This document shows, piece after piece, positions 62,482-64,000 of a stretch of 64,000 nucleotides of DNA. The DNA comes from CAYUJH01 sp964394585 (GTDB lineage Bacteria > Bacteroidota > Bacteroidia > Cytophagales > Flammeovirgaceae), in contig CAYMYI010000003.1 of the NCBI GenBank assembly GCA_964394585.1, positions 1 to 64,000 on the forward strand. Direction: 5' to 3'. The notes under the pieces are model-generated. The model saw only the letters and a list, made by a program, of their open reading frames with translations, made no database searches and was not told the origin of the DNA. Every line of letters starts with the position of its first letter. The stretch's first letter is position 1. The translations under genes were made by a program, and so were the position numbers.

Positions 62482-63603
62482 TTATTTTTGCCCGTTAGTG
62501 TCATTTTCAGGAGCTTCTACTTCAGACTCAATCCACAAAGTGGCTACATCTTGAGTAGGATCATTAGTAATTACCGTAACGCTTTTCTTTTGTTTGCCCG
62601 TGCGGCTTCCACTGCTGAAGGTTACATCAATAGTAGTTGATTCTCCTGGTGCTAGCTCCATTTTCTTGGGGCGCGATGCAGTACAACCGCAAGATGCTTT
62701 CGTTTTACGGATTTTTAGAGGGGCTTCGCCTTCGTTGGTGATGGTGAAGCTGGTAGTTACCCGATCTTGCTGTTTAATAATACCGAAGTTATGCTTCATC
62801 TTATCAAATTTCACTTTAGGAGCTTTAGATCCTGCAAGAGAATTTTTAAAATTTTCACGGATATTGGCGCTTAGATTAATGCGCTTTTCGGCCTTTTCGC
62901 TGTCGTTAGTTTTTAGGTTGAAATATTCGAACAGGTATCCCCAATCGTCTTTCTGTGAGGCATCGTACGAAAACTGCAGTGTAGCAGTTTTTCCTGGAGC
63001 AATGGTAGAGTTATCAATCGTAGCAGTTACATGTGCCGGTAGACTGGAGTTCTCTAAGTCGATTGTTATAGGCGTTTTACCTTGGTTGTAAAGGATGGTA
63101 GAGGCTGTGTCGGCACCATCGTGCATTACATCTCCAAAAACGATATGGCTTGTTTTAAAACGGATATTGCCCGATTCCATCGGATACCAATCGGCAGGGC
63201 CCTTAGGGCGAGGAGTTACGTCGCCTGAAATACGCAACACATACAATTGTGGGGCGCTATCAGTGTCATCATCGGTTTTCACACGTACGCTAACAGTTTT
63301 ATTAAACTTCCCCGGACGGTTCCGAGGCTCGTAGCTTGCCTTTACATAACCGGTTTCGCCGGGAGCTACTTCTGCTTTCGTCCAGTCGGGTGTAGTGCAT
63401 CCACAAGAAGCTTTCACGTCGGTAAGGGCAATGGGGGCATCGCCTGTGTTTTTAAAAGTGAAGGTTACTTGAGCCGCACCATCTTCTTCTTTAATCACGC
63501 CAAAGTCGTGAGTTGTTTTGTCAAACTCGATTTTCCCCTGGGCAAATGTCTGTAGCCCAAAAAATGAGCAGATTACTAGAATACCAATGTTTTTTTTCAG
63601 CAT
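62482..63603 (-). CDS. Exported DUF1573-domain protein
   Basis: 373 residues with a signal peptide (MLKKNIGILVICSFFGLQTFAQ, in part). Two clear DUF1573 units: one from IEFDKTTHDFGVIKEE to KASCGCTTPDW, and one from VKFDKMKHNFGIIKQQ to KASCGCTASRPKK; a middle one lacks the Cys pair. Each is an Ig-like ASH-type domain with a Cys-Gly-Cys motif. The last ~80 residues continue the second unit. Probably cell-envelope; function unknown. Ends at the shared terminator. Confidence 0.9.
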   Translation of the reverse strand: MLKKNIGILVICSFFGLQTFAQGKIEFDKTTHDFGVIKEEDGAAQVTFTFKNTGDAPIALTDVKASCGCTTPDWTKAEVAPGETGYVKASYEPRNRPGKFNKTVSVRVKTDDDTDSAPQLYVLRISGDVTPRPKGPADWYPMESGNIRFKTSHIVFGDVMHDGADTASTILYNQGKTPITIDLENSSLPAHVTATIDNSTIAPGKTATLQFSYDASQKDDWGYLFEYFNLKTNDSEKAEKRINLSANIRENFKNSLAGSKAPKVKFDKMKHNFGIIKQQDRVTTSFTITNEGEAPLKIRKTKASCGCTASRPKKMELAPGESTTIDVTFSSGSRTGKQKKSVTVITNDPTQDVATLWIESEVEAPENDTNGQK

Positions 63604-64000
63604 AACGAATTGGTTTTGTATGAAAAATTATAGAATTATTAGAAAGGTGAAAGCAATGTTGAAACGTAAAATATGGCGAGATGTTCAATCTGCAACCAGA
63701 TAAAATATGGTATAAAAAAAGTACACATTCCTATTTTCTACTACCATAACAAAGTTATATACTTTTTGCTCTTTTGTACCTTAACGAGTTGGTAACGAAA
63801 TCTGTTTGCGGCAAATCTCAGGCGATACCCATCAATCTCATAAGGATTTAATAAAATTTTTGACTTTTTAAAGAAAGCCCTGCAAGTAATGTAGCCCTTT
63901 TATACTCAGCTATTTAGCCCTCGAGTGTGGAGTTTCTAAATGTTTCTCAACAAAGCTGTATATCAGCTTTATGAATTCCAAAAGCCATAAACAGCCCATT
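63604..64000. other. Terminal intergenic stretch
   Basis: 397 bp without a supported gene. On the minus strand a TAACTTTG (63750-63757) is a perfect -7 box 147 bp before the DUF1573 ATG and may serve it. A short palindrome AAAGCTG-TATAT-CAGCTTT lies at 63952-63970. Confidence 0.4.

Noticed and set aside
63604..64000. tRNA gene or start of a new gene at the window end
   Set aside because: No cloverleaf or T-loop pattern and no open frame of useful length.

Overview
The window looks like a chromosomal scaffold from a free-living, Gram-negative member of the Bacteroidota, most likely the Cytophagales or a relative. Reasons: a GldA-type gliding ABC ATPase, Bacteroidota-style families (DUF349, DUF1573, WG-repeat, DUF2007, two-rotamase SurA-like protein, a CzcA fused to its own TolC), Kdo transferase and LpxH for LPS, phytoene synthase, an OxyR of the Bacteroidota type, and -7 boxes of the TAnnTTTG kind ahead of several genes with little Shine-Dalgarno signal. 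G+C looks to be in the mid-40s by eye. No rRNA, tRNA, insertion sequence, prophage or CRISPR array was recognised. Five runs of 10 N mark scaffold joins.

Layout. 1-7 kb: CHASE2 protein (cut by the window edge), meaB (broken by an N run), ComEC and a secreted amidohydrolase on the minus strand, then a plus-strand group of a lone gas-vesicle-family protein, a conserved hypothetical and a small membrane protein. 7-15 kb: a heavy-metal island on the minus strand, reading response regulator, kinase, CzcA-TolC fusion, lipoprotein adaptor; the same tandem 11-bp CTTAA box lies before the regulator and before the pump. 15-19 kb: KTSC-like protein, rsgA, waaA, crtB. 18.4-20.2 kb: peroxiredoxin and oxyR, divergent, with a 22-bp-periodic operator-like array between them. 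20-28.8 kb: parvulin PPIase, PhoB/PhoR-like pair, RluA-type synthase, LpxH, beta-barrel protein, enoyl-CoA hydratase, site-2 protease.

28.8-36.7 kb is the most unusual stretch: a stand-alone Cas6-like RNase, a TPR protein coupled to an asparagine-synthetase homologue that lacks the glutaminase Cys, and a 1335-residue UPF1-like helicase with a possible C-terminal Vsr-like domain, resembling single-gene anti-phage helicases. 36.8-47 kb: nuoA, beta-helix lipoprotein, cdsA with DUF2007, CPBP protease, dusB, WG-repeat protein, rsmF-like methyltransferase, argC. 47-58.7 kb is a long minus-strand series: multi-PAS sensor with no output domain, GT2, ybaB, cinA, leuA with a hairpin-rich leader, alpha/beta hydrolase, VOC protein, divergent Nramp-like transporter, gldA. 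After an 880-bp spacer come an AlgH/YqgE protein, a DUF349 coiled-coil protein, a strong bidirectional terminator and a DUF1573 exported protein.

Most genes are ordinary chromosomal functions. The best leads are the shared regulator box of the metal-efflux island, the lone gas-vesicle-family gene, the orphan Cas6, the glutaminase-dead asparagine-synthetase homologue and the helicase. Three of the five N runs appear to be artefacts: the flanking ends share 2-7 bases, and collapsing them restores the reading frame or stop codon.
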